A program made the position numbers and the translations under genes. A stretch of 64,000 bases of DNA from Vreelandella titanicae BH1 (GTDB lineage: Bacteria > Pseudomonadota > Gammaproteobacteria > Pseudomonadales > Halomonadaceae). This document shows, piece after piece, positions 34,069 through 43,285 of this stretch (position 1 is its first letter; every line of letters begins with the position of its first letter). Location: assembly GCF_000336575.1 (NCBI RefSeq), contig NZ_AOPO01000011.1, positions 91,913 to 155,912 on the forward strand. The letters run 5' to 3'. The notes beneath the pieces are model-generated. The model saw only the letters and a program-made list of their open reading frames with translations, was not told the DNA's origin and did no database searches.

Positions 34069-34107
34069 AACGCCCTCGTAGCCTCTGGCTACGGGGGCGT
34101 TGTTTTT
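34069..34107 (+). terminator. Terminator after pnp
   Basis: AACGCCCTCGTAGCC pairs with GGCTACGGGGGCGTT around loop TCT, followed by GTTTTT. It ends the rimP-pnp cluster. Confidence 0.9.
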
Positions 34108-34176
34108 GCGGGGTATCGGCTTTGTATCAGATATAGATTTGTTAGCCGGGATTTAGAGAAAATCAAGGAGCTGCAG

Positions 34177-35346
34177 ATGGAGCTGGAACAAACGCCGCGC
34201 TGGTGGGCGGTGGTGGCCGTGATGATCGGCATTTTTTTACTGGTGACCGCAGAGCAGCTGCCGATTGGGTTGCTTTCCCAGGTGGCATCTAGCATGGGCG
34301 TTACCCCCGGCATGGCGGGCTTAATGGTCACCGTGCCCGGCGTGGTCGCTGCCTTTTCAGCCCCGCTGCTGCCGGTAGCGGTGGGGCGCTTGGACAGGCG
34401 CATTATGCTCACGGCATTGATGGCCGTAATGGTGGCCGGGAGTGTGCTATCGGCATTGGCCAGCAGCTTTATCCTGTTGCTTGCCGCCCGCGTGCTTGTG
34501 GGGCTTAGTATTGGTGGCTTTTGGGCGGTGGCGGGCAGCATTGCCCCACGCCTAGTGCCAGAGGCTCAGGTGCCAAAAGCGATGACGATGATTTTTGGTG
34601 GTGTCGCGGCGGCCTCGGTGCTGGGTGTGCCACTGGGCACGCTGCTGGGGGATCTAAGCAACTGGCGGGTCGCCTTTGGGGCGCTGGGAGGGCTAAGCCT
34701 GTTAACGGCAGCTGCGCTGTGGTTTTGGCTACCGCCGCTACCACCGCGAGAACCTGTGCGTTTGCGGGTATTGGCGCAGCAGTTTAGCAATCGCGGTGTG
34801 CGAGTCGCGGTGTTAACCACCGCCTTTGTAGTGGTTGGCCACTTTGCCGCCTACACCTTTATTAGCCCCATCCTGCAAGAGATCAGCGGTATTTCCCAAC
34901 GCCATGTGAGCAGCCTGCTGCTGCTTTACGGGGCGGCAGGCATTGTGGGCAATATTGCGGCAGGCATGTTTGCTGGGCGCCACCCCTACCGCGCTGTGCT
35001 GGCGATTCCCAGCCTGTTGCTTATCGTCGTCGCCGTGTTCCCGCTGCTGGGTGTTCAGCCGAGCAGCGGTGTCATGTTGCTCATGATGTGGGGCGCGGTG
35101 TTTGGCAGCGTATCAGTCAGCATTCAAACCTGGATTATACGCACTGCACCCAATACCGAAGCCGCCACGGCGTTGATGGCGTTTACCTTCAATATGTCCA
35201 TTGGCCTGGGCGCCATGCTAGGCGGGCGTATCGTCGATGGCACTAGCCTGCCCATTGCCATGTGGGCCGCATCGGGGTTATTTCTGTTGGGGGCGCTGTT
35301 GGTCTGGCGAACACCGTCACGCATTGTGGGGGAGAAGCGTCGTTAA
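34177..35346 (+). CDS. MFS transporter (AraJ/sugar efflux-like)
   Basis: This is a predicted 12-helix major facilitator of 389 residues in the inner membrane. Family features include EQLPIGLLSQVASSMGVTPG at the first loop, the A-motif-like VGRLDRRIMLTALMAVMV, RVLVGLSIGGFWAVAGSIA in helix 4 and VPLGTLLGDLSNWRVAFG in helix 5. These resemble AraJ/YdhP-type exporters of sugars, drugs or purines. The substrate is unknown. AAGGAG lies seven bases before the ATG. It opens the accessory region after pnp and converges on a LysR gene 30 bp away. Confidence 0.88.
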   Translation: MELEQTPRWWAVVAVMIGIFLLVTAEQLPIGLLSQVASSMGVTPGMAGLMVTVPGVVAAFSAPLLPVAVGRLDRRIMLTALMAVMVAGSVLSALASSFILLLAARVLVGLSIGGFWAVAGSIAPRLVPEAQVPKAMTMIFGGVAAASVLGVPLGTLLGDLSNWRVAFGALGGLSLLTAAALWFWLPPLPPREPVRLRVLAQQFSNRGVRVAVLTTAFVVVGHFAAYTFISPILQEISGISQRHVSSLLLLYGAAGIVGNIAAGMFAGRHPYRAVLAIPSLLLIVVAVFPLLGVQPSSGVMLLMMWGAVFGSVSVSIQTWIIRTAPNTEAATALMAFTFNMSIGLGAMLGGRIVDGTSLPIAMWAASGLFLLGALLVWRTPSRIVGEKRR

Positions 35347-35376
35347 GTAAGCGATAAATAATGCGCAAGTATCTGG

Positions 35377-36252
35377 CTATGTTGGCTGTTCGCGCAGCCA
35401 ACTACGCAAATTATCCAAACGGCGATCCTCGCGCAGTGCATCTGGGTAGACTAACCAGAAACCAACGTCTGCGTTGACTGGATGTTCGAATACCGACGTT
35501 AGCCGCCCCAATCGCACGGCGCTATCGGCCAGCTCGCAGACCACTATCGATACACCCACCCCATCGGCGGCGGCCTGCAGGGTTAATCCGCCGGAATCCA
35601 CCTGCGTGACCACGGCGGGTTTGAAGGGGCCGCCGGGAAGGCTCTCCATCCAGCGTTGCCATGTCAGGCAGTGGCGGGAGACAAACAGATTGGCCTGGCT
35701 GACACGGTCAAGGCGATCGCGATGGGAGCCGGTAGCAAAGCCTGGACGGGCATAAAGGTCGATGGTTGCTTCAAAGAGGAGATCGGCCTGTAATTCCGGC
35801 CAATGCCCGTTGCCGTACCAGATGCCCACATCGGCCACCCCCGCGGCAAGGTCTACCTCATCCTGCGTAGTGGATATCTCAAGCGAGAATCCACGCCGCT
35901 CGAAGGGATACAGGCTTAACCGTGGCGACAGCCAGTTGGTTGCAAAAGTAGGCAACATGTTGAGACGTAGCGGCCCGTCACGGCGTTTTTGGCGAAGTGA
36001 GTCAACCCCCTTGGCAATCTGCGTAAAGCCTTGTTGCAGGTAAGGTGTTAGCTTGTGTCCCGCGTCGGTAAGCTCAAGACGCGTTCCTGCTCGGCGCAGA
36101 AGCACGACGCCAAACAACTCCTCCAGTATGCGCAGTTGGTGACTGACGGCCGAAGGAGTGACCGAAAGCTCCATGGCCGCTTCCTTGATTGAAAGATGCC
36201 GCGCCGTCGCCTCAAAAGCGCGTAGAGCATTTAATGGCACAGGAATCCGCAT
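35377..36252 (-). CDS. LysR-family transcriptional regulator (GcvA-like)
   Basis: This is a DNA-binding regulator of about 291 residues. The N-terminal winged helix-turn-helix is typical of the GcvA/AmpR subgroup (PLNALRAFEATARHLSIKEA, ELSVTPSAVSHQLRILEELF). The rest is a periplasmic-binding-like effector domain (about 90-290). It is divergent from an aminotransferase/hydrolase operon and probably regulates it. A T-N11-A palindrome lies in the shared promoter region. An in-frame GTG at 36267 would add five residues. The effector is unknown. Confidence 0.88.
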   Translation of the reverse strand: MRIPVPLNALRAFEATARHLSIKEAAMELSVTPSAVSHQLRILEELFGVVLLRRAGTRLELTDAGHKLTPYLQQGFTQIAKGVDSLRQKRRDGPLRLNMLPTFATNWLSPRLSLYPFERRGFSLEISTTQDEVDLAAGVADVGIWYGNGHWPELQADLLFEATIDLYARPGFATGSHRDRLDRVSQANLFVSRHCLTWQRWMESLPGGPFKPAVVTQVDSGGLTLQAAADGVGVSIVVCELADSAVRLGRLTSVFEHPVNADVGFWLVYPDALREDRRLDNLRSWLREQPT

Positions 36253-36325
36253 AATCGCTACCCCCACCCTCGAAGGTTGATAAACAGATCATACAAGAAG
36301 CCGCGCTGACCACGCTGTAAAAATC

Positions 36326-36342
36326 GCTGAGCAAAACTCAGC
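36326..36342. promoter_or_regulatory. Candidate LysR operator (T-N11-A palindrome)
   Basis: GCTGAG-CAAAA-CTCAGC is a 6-bp inverted repeat containing TGAG-N5-CTCA, a T-N11-A motif (36328-36340). It lies in the 173-bp gap between the divergent LysR gene and the aminotransferase gene, where LysR regulators usually bind. Confidence 0.5.
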
Positions 36343-36425
36343 CCAGTTTGAGATTTACTCACTCGTTTTTAAAACATACAGAGGACAGACTGACGATATC
36401 GATAATCTGCTACTGGGTGGGTGCC

Positions 36426-37349
36426 ATGCTAAACGCTCTTGATGACCGAGATGGGTTGATCTGGCTCGATGGTGAGCTGCTTCCTTGGCGTGAGGCGCGC
36501 CTGCACGTGCTTAGCCATGCGTTACACATGGGGGGAGCGGTATTCGAAGGCATGCGTGCCTACGGGCGGCGTGTTTTTCTGGGTGACGTGCATTTGGAGC
36601 GTTTAGAGCGTTCCGCCGCACTACTGGACTATCGGCTGCCCTGGTCGCACCGCGAGCTCAGCCAAGCGATTGACGCGGTGCTATGGGCCAATCAGCTAAC
36701 CGATGCGTATATCCGCCCTATCGCCTGGCGTGGCGCGGATAGTGTGTCTATCGCGGCGCCTCAAGCACGTGTCCATGTGGCGATTGCCGCTTGGGATTGG
36801 CCTACGGCGGCGTCCCAGGGGCGGGCAGAGGTAGGTATTCGGCTGCAACTGGCCAACTGGCGACGCCCGCCCCCTAATACGGCGCCTACTGCCTCTAAGT
36901 GTTCTGGACTGTATATGATCGGCACGCTAGCCCGCCATGCGGCCTTGGCAGTAGGCTGTGATGATGCGTTACTGCTCGATAGCGACGGCTTAGTCGCTGA
37001 AACGACAGCCACTAATCTGCTTTTGGTCAGTGATGGCGTACTGGTAACCCCACTGCCGACCTGTTTTCTTGATGGCATCACCAAGCGCCATGTGTTGGGT
37101 TTGGCACGTCAGAGAGGTCTGCCGGTAGAGGAGCGAGCGGTTACACTCGAGGAACTGCGTGCTGCAACCGAAGTGTTGACTGCCGGCACCTCGGTCGAGC
37201 TTCAGCCGGTTGTGGCATTGGTGGAAGATAAGGCGAAGACCGAATGGCCCGTGGGCCCTGTCACCCAGCAACTGATTGCGGACTTTCATGCTACGGTCAC
37301 TGGGGCTAAGAACGGTATAGCTGCAAGGCGACAGAACATTGATGCCTGA
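36426..37349 (+). CDS. Class IV aminotransferase (IlvE-like)
   Basis: This is a PLP-dependent fold-type IV aminotransferase of about 307 residues, related to branched-chain aminotransferase IlvE. The N-terminus IWLDGELLPWREARLHVLSH and HMGGAVFEGMRAY match the family. The PLP-binding Lys is in TASKCSGLYMIGTL, followed by CDDALLLDSDGLVAETTATN, which corresponds to the IlvE GYDEALLLD-GxVAE-NLF region. The ATG at 36426 is preferred. A TTG at 36348 would add 26 unlike residues. It overlaps the next gene by eight bases, so it heads a translationally linked operon. The true substrate is not deducible. Confidence 0.85.
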   Translation: MLNALDDRDGLIWLDGELLPWREARLHVLSHALHMGGAVFEGMRAYGRRVFLGDVHLERLERSAALLDYRLPWSHRELSQAIDAVLWANQLTDAYIRPIAWRGADSVSIAAPQARVHVAIAAWDWPTAASQGRAEVGIRLQLANWRRPPPNTAPTASKCSGLYMIGTLARHAALAVGCDDALLLDSDGLVAETTATNLLLVSDGVLVTPLPTCFLDGITKRHVLGLARQRGLPVEERAVTLEELRAATEVLTAGTSVELQPVVALVEDKAKTEWPVGPVTQQLIADFHATVTGAKNGIAARRQNIDA

Positions 37350-38298
37350 GCCCGTCTATATCAGCGCGGCGGATAGTTATGCGCTGCGCGGGTGGGTATG
37401 GCGCCGACCTTGTGTTTCGTCGTCTCACCCTGGCCCCGTGGTGATCATTAACACCGCCACCTCGGTGCGCTGCCGCTATTACATGCCCTTTGCTGATTAT
37501 TTGTATCAGCAAGGGTGGGACGTAGTGACCTACGACTACCGGGGAATCGGCGATTCGCGCCACCATTCGCTGCGCAAACTCAAGGCCGACTGGATCGACT
37601 GGGGGCAGCATGATTTTGAAGGCGTTCTACGCTACGTCGCCAGACGTTTTCCTGGTCAGCCTGTCGATGTGGTGGGTCACTCTGCGGGCGGTTTCGTGAT
37701 TGGCTTTGCCCAGTCCGCCCATCGCGTGCGTCGCATCTTCACCATGGGCGCACAGTATGCCTACTGGCGGGACTACGCTCCCGAGGCTCGGCGATCTATG
37801 TTCTTGCGTTGGCATCTAGCGATGCCACTTTTGGCACTTTTGGTCGGCTACGTACCCGCCAAGCGTCTGGGGTGGATGGAAGATACACCCAAAGGCGTAG
37901 CACTGGATTGGGCGCGAATGGGGCCGCGCTTTGAGCACAACGTGCGGCGTAAACGTGAAACACCTGAGGGTGAGCCCGAAGCTGAGATGCTGGTGCGGGG
38001 CTTCACGCGTGTGCAGGCACCGATTTTGGCGCTGGGCATCGATGATGACCCTTTCGGCACTCGTCCCGCGCTTGATCGCCTTCTAGAGTATTACAGTAGT
38101 AGCGAACGCTATCACCTGCGGCTAGCGCCAACTGCGGTGGGCCAGCCAAGCATCGGTCATTTCGCTTTTTTCCATAAGCGCTTTCGCGACGTGCTCTGGC
38201 CACTTGCCATGGAGTGGCTGCGCACCGGTAATCCGCCCACGACTTTTCCTGGCGAGCTGCGCTATCGACCGCGTAAGGAGACCTGCAATGACAACTAA
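37342..38298 (+). CDS. Alpha/beta-hydrolase
   Basis: This is a cytoplasmic alpha/beta-fold hydrolase of about 318 residues. The nucleophile elbow is GHSAGG (VDVVGHSAGGFVIGF, about residue 113). An oxyanion-side stretch, VVIINTATSVRCRYYMPFADY, is present, with TYDYRGIGDSR before it. A His near the end (GQPSIGHFAFFHKRFRDVLW) can complete the triad. It resembles the predicted hydrolases of COG4757. The substrate is unknown. It overlaps the aminotransferase upstream and the next hydrolase gene downstream by 11 bases. Confidence 0.82.
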   Translation: MPEPVYISAADSYALRGWVWRRPCVSSSHPGPVVIINTATSVRCRYYMPFADYLYQQGWDVVTYDYRGIGDSRHHSLRKLKADWIDWGQHDFEGVLRYVARRFPGQPVDVVGHSAGGFVIGFAQSAHRVRRIFTMGAQYAYWRDYAPEARRSMFLRWHLAMPLLALLVGYVPAKRLGWMEDTPKGVALDWARMGPRFEHNVRRKRETPEGEPEAEMLVRGFTRVQAPILALGIDDDPFGTRPALDRLLEYYSSSERYHLRLAPTAVGQPSIGHFAFFHKRFRDVLWPLAMEWLRTGNPPTTFPGELRYRPRKETCNDN

Positions 38299-38857
38299 CA
38301 AGCCAGCGACCCAGCTGCTATTTCTGCCCGGTCTCGGCAATTCTGATGCCGACCACTGGCAGTCACTATGGGGGCTAAAGCGGCCTAATAGCCTCCGTTT
38401 TCAGCCTGGCTCCTGGGATGAGCCGAATCTCAACGATTGGCTGCAGGCATTGGATACCGCCATTGATGAAGCTGAGGCACCGGTGTTGCTCGTTGCTCAC
38501 AGTCTTGCGTGCCTGCTGGTGGCGCACTGGGTACAGGAGGCCAATAGCAGCGATGAAAGAGCTCATCGATTGGCGCAGGTAAGCGGCGCGTTGCTGGTGG
38601 CAGTACCTGACCCTGGCGCAAAGGCTTTCCCACCCGAAGCGAGCGATTTCCGCAACGCTCCTGCTCGGCCTCTGCCATTTCCAGCGCTGGTTGTAGCCAG
38701 CAGTGACGACCCCTATGCGACGACGGACTATGCCCGGCAGCAGGCTGCGACATGGCAAGCCGACTTTGTTGACGTGGGCGCCTGCGGGCATATCAACGCC
38801 GCAAGTCAGTTGGGGGAGTGGCCTCAGGGGTGGGCGTTGTTGGAGGCATTAGCATGA
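38288..38857 (+). CDS. RBBP9/YdeN-family serine hydrolase
   Basis: This is a small alpha/beta hydrolase of 189 residues. The N-terminal LLFLPGLGNSDADHWQSLW and PNLNDWLQALD match the RBBP9/YdeN family. The nucleophile is in LVAHSLACLLVAHW, Asp in VVASSDDPYATTDYA, and His in VGACGHINAASQLGEWPQG near the end. The ATG at 38288 is chosen because AAGGAG lies seven bases upstream. It overlaps the previous gene by 11 bases and the next by four, so the cluster is one operon. The substrate is unknown. Confidence 0.85.
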   Translation: MTTNKPATQLLFLPGLGNSDADHWQSLWGLKRPNSLRFQPGSWDEPNLNDWLQALDTAIDEAEAPVLLVAHSLACLLVAHWVQEANSSDERAHRLAQVSGALLVAVPDPGAKAFPPEASDFRNAPARPLPFPALVVASSDDPYATTDYARQQAATWQADFVDVGACGHINAASQLGEWPQGWALLEALA

Positions 38858-39072
38858 GTTTTCATACGATGACAGCACGCGATGCACTGACTGCGCTCTG
38901 GTCACTGGGTGGTTTGCCGGCGGAGGCTTTGGACAAGATCACGTTGACCGGCCATGATCCCGTTTTCCCCTCCTCGTTTGCCGTTGGCGCCACCGCGGCG
39001 CTTGCTGCCTGCGAGCGGGGTATTCACGCTAACAGCCCTGCGGGCTGGCCTAACTGGACGATGTGCACATGA
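38854..39072 (+). pseudogene. N-terminal remnant of a CaiB/BaiF-type CoA-transferase
   Basis: The ATG overlaps the hydrolase stop (ATGA). The 72-residue frame begins like family III CoA-transferases: TARDALTALWSLGGLPAEAL, then LTGHDPVFPSSFAVG, a motif I recall from N-termini of CaiB/BaiF proteins. After AACERG the similarity ends and the frame stops at 39072, whereas full enzymes are about 400 residues or more. No continuation was found in the other plus-strand frames. It is probably a deletion remnant. The family assignment is from memory of the motif, not a search. Confidence 0.55.
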
Positions 39073-39620
39073 CCCGAGTGGCACCGCAAGCGGCCTTGAT
39101 CGTTCCTGTTCGCGAAGCCGAACCCGTGGTTGGCGAGCTTCGTCAGCGCTATGATGCCACAGCGGCTATAGGCGTGCCCGCGCACATAACGCTACTTTAT
39201 CCTTTTGTATCACCTAACGAGATTGTCGAGAAAGATCTTCGCAAGCTTAAAGCGATTGCTAAACAAACCACGGCTTTTGAGTTTTGGCTATCGGGTGTGG
39301 GACGATTCACGGACACGGTGTATCTTCAGCCAAGCCCTAGCGCTCCTTTTATCTCGCTGATTAAAGCATTCGTCGATGCCTTCCCAGACTACCCACCCTA
39401 CGGTGGTCTCCATACGGGCAGCATACCTCACCTCACCGTCGCCAGAGAGAGTGAGCCAGAGGCACTCGAACGAATAGAAGATGAGGAGCGTTTGTTGATG
39501 GCGAAACAGAGAGCGATTCAGTGTTACTGCAACAGTTTTGCGTTGATCGTGAATACTGAGGGGAGATGGGTGACTCAACAACGATTTTCTCTTGTCGCGT
39601 CAGAGGCCAATGGCGACTAG
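39063..39620 (+). CDS. 2'-5' RNA ligase-family (2H phosphoesterase) protein
   Basis: This is a cytoplasmic protein of 185 residues with the two catalytic HxT/S motifs of the 2H phosphoesterase superfamily: PAHITLLYPFV (about residue 40) and IPHLTVA (about 122). The spacing is normal for the family, whose members hydrolyse or join 2',3'-cyclic phosphodiesters in RNA or nucleotides. The actual substrate is unknown. It overlaps the end of the CoA-transferase remnant by ten bases. An alternative ATG at 39069 shortens it by two residues. Confidence 0.82.
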   Translation: MHMTRVAPQAALIVPVREAEPVVGELRQRYDATAAIGVPAHITLLYPFVSPNEIVEKDLRKLKAIAKQTTAFEFWLSGVGRFTDTVYLQPSPSAPFISLIKAFVDAFPDYPPYGGLHTGSIPHLTVARESEPEALERIEDEERLLMAKQRAIQCYCNSFALIVNTEGRWVTQQRFSLVASEANGD

Positions 39621-39685
39621 TGCCATTTAGCTCGGTAATGATGATGTTAGTAGAACAAGATAAAGAGGTTTGTGCATCCCGAACG

Positions 39686-39715
39686 GAAAAAGCCCTCGTC
39701 AATTGACAAGGGCTT
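39686..39715 (-). terminator. Terminator of the thiolase gene
   Basis: Read on the minus strand, AAGCCCTTGTCAATTGACGAGGGCTT-type arms (39690-39715, one mismatch) are followed by a T-run from 39690 to 39686. It lies 38 bp past the thiolase stop and also faces the 2H phosphoesterase gene. Confidence 0.8.
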
Positions 39716-39752
39716 ATATTAGTTCTTAGCTAAGCGAGCGAAGGGTAGGTTT

Positions 39753-40931
39753 TTAAGGCCGCTCGATAGCCAAGGCTACGCCCTGACCGCCGCCGATACA
39801 CAGCGTCGCGAGGCCTTTCTTGGCGTCGCGGGCGATCATTTCGTGGAGCAGCGTGACCAGTACGCGGCAGCCGGAGGCACCGATGGGGTGGCCTAGAGCG
39901 ATCGCGCCGCCGTTGACGTTCACTTTAGACGTATCCCAGCCGAGCTCTTTGTTGACAGATAGCGCCTGGGCGGCAAACGCTTCGTTGGCTTCGACCAAGT
40001 CCAGGTCGTCCAGGCTCCAGCCGGCTTTTTCCAGGCAGCGGCGAGTGGCCGGTGCGGGGCCGATACCCATAATGGCAGGGTCAACGCCTGCGTTGGAGTA
40101 AGCCGCTATGCGTGCCAGTGGCTCTAGCCCCAACCGCTTAGCTTTTTCGGCGGAGCAGAGCATAACCACCGCCGCGCCGTCGTTGAGCGCCGAGGCGTTA
40201 CCGGCGGTAACGGTGCCGTCTTTCTTAAACGCAGGGCGCATGCCGCCAAGCTTCTCCGCGGTAACTTCCCGTGGGTTCTCGTCGGTATCAAACACCACCG
40301 GGTCGCCTTTGCGCTGGGGAATTTCCACCGGCACGATCTGGCCTTTGAACTTACCTTCTTTGATGGCGGCAGCGGCTTTCTGCTGTGACGCTGCGGCGAA
40401 CTCATCCATCGCTTCGCGGGTGATACCGTACTTCTCGGCTAAATTCTCGGCGGTAATACCCATATGGTAGTTGTTGAACGCATCCCACAGGCCGTCGTGT
40501 ACCATGGAATCAATTGCCTTCCAATCGCCCATGCGCTGACCGTTGCGGGAGTTGGGCAGTACGTGGGGCGAGGCGGACATATTCTCCTGGCCGCCGGCCA
40601 GAATCAGCTCGGCATCGCCGCAGCGAATGGCCTGCGTAGCGAGATGCAGTGCCTTAAGGCCTGAGCCACACACTTTGTTGATGGTCATGGCCGGTACCGA
40701 GTCCGGTAGGCCGCCTTTGATAGCCGCTTGGCGCGCTGGGTTTTGACCAACGCCCGCGGTGAGCACCTGGCCCAGCAGTACTTCGTCAACCTGATCGGGA
40801 GAAACGCCGGTTGAGGCAAGGATATCCTTGATCACCAAAGCGCCTAGGTCGCTCGCTGGAATACCTGCGAGGGAGCCGCCGAAAGCGCCCACAGCGGTGC
40901 GGCGTGCCGCAACAATGACTACTTCTTGCAT
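39753..40931 (-). CDS. Acetyl-CoA acetyltransferase (thiolase)
   Basis: This is a 392-residue thiolase that condenses two acetyl-CoA or cleaves acetoacetyl-CoA. The catalytic Cys is in [16 protein letters not shown] (about residue 88). The second active-site motifs [19 protein letters not shown] (His about 348) and [14 protein letters not shown] (Cys about 378) are intact. It is most like PhaA/AtoB types, so a role in polyhydroxybutyrate synthesis or short-chain fatty acid use is plausible. It is a single gene with its own terminator, and no phaB or phaC lies nearby. Confidence 0.94.
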   Translation of the reverse strand: MQEVVIVAARRTAVGAFGGSLAGIPASDLGALVIKDILASTGVSPDQVDEVLLGQVLTAGVGQNPARQAAIKGGLPDSVPAMTINKVCGSGLKALHLATQAIRCGDAELILAGGQENMSASPHVLPNSRNGQRMGDWKAIDSMVHDGLWDAFNNYHMGITAENLAEKYGITREAMDEFAAASQQKAAAAIKEGKFKGQIVPVEIPQRKGDPVVFDTDENPREVTAEKLGGMRPAFKKDGTVTAGNASALNDGAAVVMLCSAEKAKRLGLEPLARIAAYSNAGVDPAIMGIGPAPATRRCLEKAGWSLDDLDLVEANEAFAAQALSVNKELGWDTSKVNVNGGAIALGHPIGASGCRVLVTLLHEMIARDAKKGLATLCIGGGQGVALAIERP

Positions 40932-40987
40932 AAGATGACTCCTGGAGTAATTAACAGACAGTCTGATACCAGATGCCCGATAGGCGT

Positions 40988-41031
40988 GCTCTGTCAGCCG
41001 TACTCTTTTATTCGTACTCTGTCAGCCGTCT
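40988..41031. repeat. Direct repeat upstream of the thiolase gene
   Basis: CTCTGTCAGCCGT occurs twice, at 40990-41002 and 41018-41030, each followed by a CTCTT pentamer, in the 220-bp gap between panD and the thiolase gene. Confidence 0.65.
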
Positions 41032-41083
41032 CTTCAGCATAGGGGAAGGTGGTGCGTTGCGGCAATAAACCTTTATGGGCAAA

Positions 41084-41109
41084 TAAAAACGGGCCAACAT
41101 GTGGCCCGT
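41084..41109 (-). terminator. Terminator of the panBCD operon
   Basis: On the minus strand ACGGGCC-ACATGTT-GGCCCGT (41089-41109) is followed by TTTTATTT. It lies about 45 bp past the panD stop. Confidence 0.85.
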
Positions 41110-41151
41110 CAGAAGAAAGCATTAGAGGCGCTAAGATTAGGCCAGTTGTGA

Positions 41152-41532
41152 TCAGGCCAACTGTACCGGGATAATATTGCTGGTGTGGCTGACGTGGTTG
41201 CCTTCCTGGAGATACACCAGAGCAGGCTGGTGGTTTTCCAGTTCGGCTTCGGAGTAGTGGGCATAGCTGCAGATAATGATCCGGTGGCCAGGGGCGGCGA
41301 GGTGGGCCGCAGCGCCGTTGATCGAAATGAGCTTGGAGCCTTCCTCACCGCGAATGGCGTAAGTGGTAAAGCGTTCGCCATTCTCGACGTTGTAAATCTG
41401 GATCTGCTCATTTTCACGAATACCCGCCATATCCAGCAGGTCGCCGTCGATGGCGCAGGAGCCTTCGTAGTTAAGCACCGCGTGAGTGACGCGAGCCATG
41501 TGCAGCTTGGCTTTGAGCATAATAGTATGCAT
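41152..41532 (-). CDS. panD: Aspartate 1-decarboxylase
   Basis: PanD makes beta-alanine for pantothenate from aspartate and is a pyruvoyl enzyme formed by self-cleavage. The 126-residue proenzyme has the processing site GS in [14 protein letters not shown] (residues about 24-25), the N-terminal [14 protein letters not shown], and [15 protein letters not shown] with the conserved [23 protein letters not shown] is also typical. It follows panC by 29 bp, forming a panB-panC-panD operon with a terminator after it. Confidence 0.98.
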   Translation of the reverse strand: MHTIMLKAKLHMARVTHAVLNYEGSCAIDGDLLDMAGIRENEQIQIYNVENGERFTTYAIRGEEGSKLISINGAAAHLAAPGHRIIICSYAHYSEAELENHQPALVYLQEGNHVSHTSNIIPVQLA

Positions 41533-41561
41533 GTGAGTTCCTATTTTTACCCGTTGTTTGT

Positions 41562-42434
41562 TTATTCTCTGCCAGTAGTGGCAGCGCTGGCCGGGAGTTG
41601 AACAGTGAGGTTGTCGATTAATCGCGCCGGGCCCAGCTTGGCGGCGGCCAGCAGTACCGCATGGCGGGTCGCTAGGTTAATGGGGCCTAGCGTGACATCG
41701 CGCAGTTCCAAATAGTCCAGCGTAAAGCCCGCATCATACAGCGCGGTGTTGCCCTGGTGTAGTACCTTTTCGATAGGTTCTCCGCGCTCTAGCGCATCGC
41801 GAAGCGTACACAGCGTGCGGTAAAGCGCAGGGGCGATTGCACGCTCCTCGCTACTTAAATAGCCATTGCGTGATGACAGTGCCAGGCCATCTTCTGCGCG
41901 CACGATGGGCACGCCGATAATCTCGATCGGCATGTGCAGGTCGCACACCAGCTTACGAATCACCGCCAGCTGTTGGTAATCCTTCTCCCCAAAGCAGGCG
42001 ACGTCGGGCTGCACCAAATTAAACAGCATGCTAACCACGGTGGAGACACCGTCAAAATGGCCGGGTCGTGAGCCGCCACACAGACCCTCACCCACCACGG
42101 GCACATGCACGCGGGTCTGGGCGTCCAAGCCGTTGGGGTAGAGCGAGCTCACCGTCGGGGCGAACAGCACGTTGCAGCCGGCCTCGATAAGCTGTGCTTG
42201 ATCGGCATCAAAGGTACGCGGGTAACCGTCTAAATCTTCGCCTGGGCCAAACTGCATCGGATTGACAAACAGGCTTGCGACCACGATATCGGCGTGCTGG
42301 CGCGCGCAGGCGACCAGCGCTAGGTGCCCGGCATGTAGGTTGCCCATGGTGGGTACCAAGGCAATACGTTGGCCGCGTTGGCGGTAATCTCGCAGCGTGC
42401 TGCGTAGCTGATCAATGTCTCGCAAAGTGCGCAT
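41562..42434 (-). CDS. panC: Pantothenate synthetase
   Basis: PanC joins pantoate and beta-alanine using ATP. The 290-residue protein has the nucleotidyl-transfer HxGH-type motif in [15 protein letters not shown] (about residues 28-42), [21 protein letters not shown].. (split), the [16 protein letters not shown] motif and the KMSKS-like [13 protein letters not shown]. It lies 59 bp after panB and 29 bp before panD. Confidence 0.98.
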   Translation of the reverse strand: MRTLRDIDQLRSTLRDYRQRGQRIALVPTMGNLHAGHLALVACARQHADIVVASLFVNPMQFGPGEDLDGYPRTFDADQAQLIEAGCNVLFAPTVSSLYPNGLDAQTRVHVPVVGEGLCGGSRPGHFDGVSTVVSMLFNLVQPDVACFGEKDYQQLAVIRKLVCDLHMPIEIIGVPIVRAEDGLALSSRNGYLSSEERAIAPALYRTLCTLRDALERGEPIEKVLHQGNTALYDAGFTLDYLELRDVTLGPINLATRHAVLLAAAKLGPARLIDNLTVQLPASAATTGRE

Positions 42435-42493
42435 AGTCGTTTCGTATTAGTGACAAAAGGTGGTCGATAGACTAGATGTCTTAACCGTCATCT

Positions 42494-43285
42494 TTAAAAG
42501 CAGTGCTCTTGGGCTGGGAAAGTGCGTGTTTTGACCGCTTCATGGTAGCGCTGAAACGCAGTTTGAATACTGTCCGCCTCAACCATAAAGTTTTTCACAA
42601 AGCGCGGTGTGCGTCCGTGGGTGACGCCCAGCACATCGTGCATCACCAGAATCTGGCCATCGGTATCCGGCCCTGCGCCAATGCCAATCACCGGTACATT
42701 CAGCGCTTCGGTGACCGCTTTGCCCAGGCTGGCAGGGACGCACTCAAGCAGAATCACCGAGGCGCCCGCCTCGACAAGCACTTTTGCGTCATTAATGATG
42801 CGCTCAGCGTGAGCAGCGTCGCGCCCCTGCACTTTATAGCCACCTAGCTGATGCACGGTTTGTGGGGTTAAGCCCAGGTGGGCACATACCGGTACGCCGC
42901 GGCGGGTGAGTTCACGAATGCCATCTGCCATCCACGCTTCGCCTTCCAGTTTGACCAGCTCCGCCCCCGCGCGCATCACGGCACCGGCATCTTCCAGCAG
43001 GCGCTCGGTGGTGGCGTTGCTCATAAAGGGTAGATCCACCATCAACAGGCTATGGCCTTTACCACGCGCCGCGCAGCGGGTGTGGTAAACGATGTCTTCA
43101 ATGGTGACGGGCAGAGTGCTGTTATGGCCCTGTAGCACCATGCCCAGAGAATCACCGACGAGCAGGACATCAATGCCTGCTTGGCTTGCCGCATGGGCAA
43201 AGGAGGCGTCGTAAGCGGTTAGGCAACTGAACGTCTCGCCAGCCTGCTTATAGGCCTGCAGCGTGCTTAGGGTGACTGTTTTCAT
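42494..43285 (-). CDS. panB: 3-methyl-2-oxobutanoate hydroxymethyltransferase
   Basis: PanB forms ketopantoate from ketoisovalerate and methylene-tetrahydrofolate. The 263-residue TIM barrel shows SCLTAYDASFAHAASQAGID, the metal-binding LLVGDSLGMVLQGHNSTLPV, VCAHLGLTPQTVHQLGGY and the GIGAGPDTDGQILVMHD motif. It is the first gene of panBCD. In pseudomonads folK lies directly upstream, but here about 1 kb with an orphan gene intervenes. Confidence 0.98.
   Translation of the reverse strand: MKTVTLSTLQAYKQAGETFSCLTAYDASFAHAASQAGIDVLLVGDSLGMVLQGHNSTLPVTIEDIVYHTRCAARGKGHSLLMVDLPFMSNATTERLLEDAGAVMRAGAELVKLEGEAWMADGIRELTRRGVPVCAHLGLTPQTVHQLGGYKVQGRDAAHAERIINDAKVLVEAGASVILLECVPASLGKAVTEALNVPVIGIGAGPDTDGQILVMHDVLGVTHGRTPRFVKNFMVEADSIQTAFQRYHEAVKTRTFPAQEHCF

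Noticed and set aside
35383..35404. Hairpin GTTGGCTG/CAGCCAAC between the MFS and LysR genes
   Set aside because: It lies within the LysR coding end and has no T-tract, so I do not call it a terminator.
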